Shown here piece after piece: positions 33,921 through 36,836 of a stretch of DNA of 36,836 bases. How positions within the stretch are numbered: the stretch's first letter is position 1; each line of letters opens with the position of its first letter. A program made the translations under genes and the position numbers. The notes beneath the pieces were generated by a model that was not told the DNA's origin, ran no database searches, and was given only the letters and a program-made list of their open reading frames with translations. Origin of the DNA: Albibeggiatoa sp964388965 (GTDB lineage Bacteria; Pseudomonadota; Gammaproteobacteria; Beggiatoales; Beggiatoaceae); NCBI GenBank assembly GCA_964388965.1, contig CAYMCP010000031.1, positions 1-36,836 on the forward strand, in the 5' to 3' direction.

Positions 33921-33997
33921 GCAAAACTTATTTTCTATGAATTAAATGATAGATATATTTGTTAAACATATAATTTGTTGTTTTAAATAAGTTTTGC
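33921..33997. repeat. 77-bp segment with perfect 13-bp inverted repeats
   Basis: GCAAAACTTATTT (33921-33933) and AAATAAGTTTTGC (33985-33997) flank an AT-rich core, 16 bp after the ferredoxin stop. Pairing extends weakly outwards (AGCGT against GCT). The layout is like the 86-bp segment after leuA, but the sequence is different. Terminator or miniature element. Confidence 0.55.
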
Positions 33998-34132
33998 GCT
34001 TACACTTGAAACGCATTGAAACTCACATTGGGCAGGCTCAGGTTGTGGGATTTGATATAATGACTGCAAAATCAATAGTCTAAAATATAGTTCACCTTTC
34101 GTAACCCTACCCAATATGAGTAATTAAGTTAA

Positions 34133-36469
34133 TTAAAACTGCCAAGCAATGCGTCCAGAACGTTCTACAAATGGCATGAGTACCGCATTACGTTTACCCT
34201 TCTGACTTGCTTTGCCAGAGTTATAATCAACCCAACGCCACTGAATATGAGAGGGCGTAACTTGTTGCGGCGAATGATGATCCAACATTTTAATTAATTC
34301 ACCCCAAACAACCATTGCACCAGAACCGCCGCTTAAATAAATAGGTTCATTATCATCCCGCCCTAGCCAAGTTACCACCAGATATTTGCTATCAAATCCT
34401 GCAAACCAACTATCACGTAAATCGTTACTCGTACCTGTTTTACCAGAGATAATCCGGTTTGTATTCAACGTATTAAATACTTTTTGCCCTGTCCCATGTT
34501 GTACAGCATGTTGTAAAGCGTAGTTAAGTAGAAAAACATGCTCTGGTGTAAAACGCGGTTCCGCTGAAATAGGATAACGTTGCAATGGCTTACCACGATG
34601 ATCTAATACATTTCGGATCGAACGTAATGGTACGCTAAACCCACCACTTGCTAAAGTTTGGTACATCTGTGCCACTTCAAACGGTGACATAGAAATACTA
34701 CCTAATAGAGTTGAAGGATAAATTTTAAAATCTTTTTTAATGCCCATATCACGCATGGTTTGCTTGATTTTACGTAGCCCAATTTTCATACCTAAACGTA
34801 CAGTTGCAAGGTTGTAAGAATTGGCTAATGCCTTGTGTAAACTTACTTTTCCGTGTGAGCGATGATCATAATTTTTAGGCTTCCATATTTCACCGGTGCG
34901 GTAATCAGTCCATTGATATGGGCTATCATCGAGCAGCGTATTAAGAGAATAATGTCGATCATTTTCCAGCGCCGCTAAATAAACTGCCACTTTGACCAAT
35001 GAACCAATTTGACGAATTGCATTTAATGGACGATTAAACCCAGCAAAACTAGAATCACGACCATTTGCCATTGCCATTACTTCACCATCATCACTGTTAG
35101 TAACAATCATTGCACCTTGCAAATTTTTTATCCTTTTATCCTCACGTTCCAAGTGGTCAATACCTCTTTCCATTGCCTGCTCTGTTTGATGCTGCATAAT
35201 TGGGTCTAGGGTGGTGAAAATTTGCAATCCCTCCGAACGCAAATCTTCTTCACGATAATCACGATGTAATTGATGTCGCACGAGACTTAAAAAACCCGGA
35301 TAAGGCGATACTTTATCCCGAACTTCCTTTGTCACATTCAAAGGCTCTATTTTGGCAAGATTAGCTTGTTCTAAGCTGATTTTACCTTGTTCATGCGACA
35401 TGGTGAGCACCAAATTACGCCGATTTAATGCACGTTCTTTATAACGTCTTGGATTATACTGTGATGCTGCTTTGACTAAACCCACCAATAGCGCAACTTC
35501 TGAGAGTTTTAATTCTTCTAATGGGCGATCAAAATAAAACCATGCTGCCATACCAAAACCATGAATGGCGCGTTCACCATCTTGTCCTAAGTAAACTTCA
35601 TTCAGATAAGCTTCTAAAATTTCCTCTTTGCTGTAATGCCATTCTAATAATAGTGACATCATAGCTTCATTAAATTTACGCGCTAATGTTCGTTCAGAAG
35701 ATAAATAAAAGTTTTTAATCAACTGCTGTGTAATTGTACTCCCCCCTTGCCCAAAGCGACCAGATTTAACATTAGCGAGCATCGCACGCAAGACACCACG
35801 AAAACTAATGCCATTATGATGAAAAAATTGTCTATCCTCTGTTGCAATCAGCGTATCAATTAGACTTTGTGGCACATCTTTTAATTGTACCAAGATACGA
35901 TCTTCATTGTGTGTTGGGTAAACTTTCCCTATCATGCGTGGTTCTAAACGCTTCAAAGCATAGGATTCATTTGAATCAACATCTTGAATACTTGATATTT
36001 TATTGTGTTCAAATTGAATTTTTAATCGGCGTGAAGGTTCAACTGCATCCCAAAAACGAAATTTTCTGGTATACACATAGTGGGTCGAGCCACGTTGTTT
36101 GAATGTACCCGGTGCATCAAGTTGATCGGTTTTTTTGTAGCCAATTGCGGTTAGCTCTGCCTTCAACATATCTTGGGTAAGTGCCCTATCGGCGAATAAT
36201 TCTAATGGACGTGCATAAACTCTGGCCGGTAGTGCCCAGCGTTTACCCTCGAATTGATCGCGGATTTTAATATCTAACCAACTGATATAACTAAATGCTG
36301 GCGTAATAAGTAAAATTAGTAGTAGCCATCGCCAACGAAATTTAGAACGCGGCACAATACCTGGTGATCGCGATTTTTTTATCATCCCATCTGGACGCGG
36401 AGGTCGCCTGCTCGTTTTTGTTGGGCGGCGTGGACGATGATTTGTAGGTTTTCTGCGTATGCGGTTCAT
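34133..36469 (-). CDS. mrcB: Penicillin-binding protein 1B (bifunctional)
   Basis: A 778-aa class A PBP that polymerises and crosslinks peptidoglycan. A very basic cytoplasmic tail (1-46, rich in RRP and KKS) precedes the membrane anchor (about 47-62). A UB2H-like domain at about 90-180 is where the lipoprotein activator LpoB binds in E. coli. The GT51 domain has catalytic E211 in ATEDRQFFHH and GGSTITQQLIKN. The transpeptidase has S490-L-V-K493, S551-Y-N553 and K677-T-G679. The order and UB2H domain favour PBP1b over PBP1a. Start ATG 36469 gives NRIRRKPTNHRP. No neighbour explains its regulation. Confidence 0.95.
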   Translation of the reverse strand: MNRIRRKPTNHRPRRPTKTSRRPPRPDGMIKKSRSPGIVPRSKFRWRWLLLILLITPAFSYISWLDIKIRDQFEGKRWALPARVYARPLELFADRALTQDMLKAELTAIGYKKTDQLDAPGTFKQRGSTHYVYTRKFRFWDAVEPSRRLKIQFEHNKISSIQDVDSNESYALKRLEPRMIGKVYPTHNEDRILVQLKDVPQSLIDTLIATEDRQFFHHNGISFRGVLRAMLANVKSGRFGQGGSTITQQLIKNFYLSSERTLARKFNEAMMSLLLEWHYSKEEILEAYLNEVYLGQDGERAIHGFGMAAWFYFDRPLEELKLSEVALLVGLVKAASQYNPRRYKERALNRRNLVLTMSHEQGKISLEQANLAKIEPLNVTKEVRDKVSPYPGFLSLVRHQLHRDYREEDLRSEGLQIFTTLDPIMQHQTEQAMERGIDHLEREDKRIKNLQGAMIVTNSDDGEVMAMANGRDSSFAGFNRPLNAIRQIGSLVKVAVYLAALENDRHYSLNTLLDDSPYQWTDYRTGEIWKPKNYDHRSHGKVSLHKALANSYNLATVRLGMKIGLRKIKQTMRDMGIKKDFKIYPSTLLGSISMSPFEVAQMYQTLASGGFSVPLRSIRNVLDHRGKPLQRYPISAEPRFTPEHVFLLNYALQHAVQHGTGQKVFNTLNTNRIISGKTGTSNDLRDSWFAGFDSKYLVVTWLGRDDNEPIYLSGGSGAMVVWGELIKMLDHHSPQQVTPSHIQWRWVDYNSGKASQKGKRNAVLMPFVERSGRIAWQF

Positions 36470-36836
36470 TAGCGTAAACTTGTATTAAGTTTATATATAA
36501 CAATAAGTTGTATAAAAAAGTTATAGCATTATATAAAGAATCTCTGCTTTGACATTGATAATATTAGCCAAATTTGATTAAGTTGTATACTACTATAAAT
36601 AATGACACTAGACAATTTAATCTTGTCAATTATTAATTTACTCTACGCAAAAGAATTTCAAAGCTGGAATGTAGGCGGATTTGTTGGTCATGATAGCGCA
36701 GTGTATCGTCACAAGGAAAAATCTCGTTCTACGCACCGCGCCCGTTGGGACACAGCAATTTTCATTTTAGAGACTAAACTAAAACTGAAAACTCCGAAAA
36801 ACTATTCCAACGCAATTCCAGCATAGGCTTGCATCT
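36470..36836. other. 367-bp noncoding edge with a repeat fragment
   Basis: The part next to mrcB is AT-rich and should hold its promoter. At 36698-36718 GCAGTGTATCGTCACAAGGA then A matches the segment at 4439-4459 with three changes, and it is followed by a CG-richer stretch (CGCACCGCGCCCGTTGGGAC). The 74-codon frame at 36602-36826 has no ribosome site and crosses the repeat, so I do not call it a gene. Confidence 0.55.

Noticed and set aside
36602..36826. 74-codon plus-strand ORF at the window edge
   Set aside because: No ribosome site or family resemblance, and it crosses a sequence repeated at 4439-4459.
1..36836. tRNA, rRNA, tmRNA or CRISPR array
   Set aside because: I looked for TTCGA T-arm motifs with CCA-side pairing and for evenly spaced direct repeats and found none; the short repeats at 15501-16700 are irregularly spaced.

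Overview
The window is AT-rich chromosomal DNA from a gammaproteobacterium. The housekeeping genes are of gammaproteobacterial type: AcnB, bifunctional PBP1b, CoaD beside a YfhL-type ferredoxin, short-form HisG, PpsR and GroES/GroEL. My guess, from general protein character only, is a Beggiatoa/Thioploca-like member of the Thiotrichales; no 16S or marker search was possible. A run of exactly 100 N at 24000-24099 shows that this is a draft scaffold.

Layout. 59-6385: aconitase B (minus), a receiver-histidine kinase (plus) and an orphan NuoL/HyfB-like proton-pump membrane subunit (minus). 6591-11089: a membrane-anchored helical-repeat protein (minus), divergent from a plus-strand run of a periplasmic tandem-thioredoxin protein, a FimV-like LysM membrane protein, a small cupin and a hexapeptide acyltransferase. 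11122-15447: an orphan type II secretion pseudopilin GspK behind alanine dehydrogenase, divergent from thioredoxin reductase and a ketohexokinase-like sugar kinase, then a YdcH-family protein. 15448-16902: a repeat-rich patch with a small lipoprotein, a truncated antitoxin-like gene, three copies of a short repeat and two miniature transposon-like elements. 16903-18984: groES-groEL with a recognisable promoter, a degenerate CIRCE operator and a terminator. 19090-22547: glycosyltransferase plus P-loop kinase (minus), cheD-cheB (plus). 22686-25674: a sigma54 response regulator, the assembly gap, a periplasmic binding protein and hisG. 25835-36469: ppsR, a third miniature element, moxR, moaC, glgB, leuA, coaD, fdx and mrcB.

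Functionally this is mostly core metabolism (TCA, leucine, histidine, glycogen, CoA, molybdopterin, PEP synthesis control), envelope synthesis and protein folding, with signalling genes between. cheD and cheB form a chemoreceptor-modification pair without other che genes. The binding protein and sigma54 regulator probably belong to a sensory system whose kinase may lie in the unsequenced gap.

I see no clear defence island, prophage, CRISPR array or obvious new system. The best leads are a family of TA-flanked miniature inverted-repeat elements in three structural states, a 29-bp repeat that appears to have replaced the end of an antitoxin-like gene, a bacterial kinase strikingly like animal ketohexokinase, the double-thioredoxin/FimV-like cluster, and a strongly foldable noncoding stretch at about 2791-2915. 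One long reading frame across the gap (22686-25058) is an assembly artefact and is annotated here as two partial genes.
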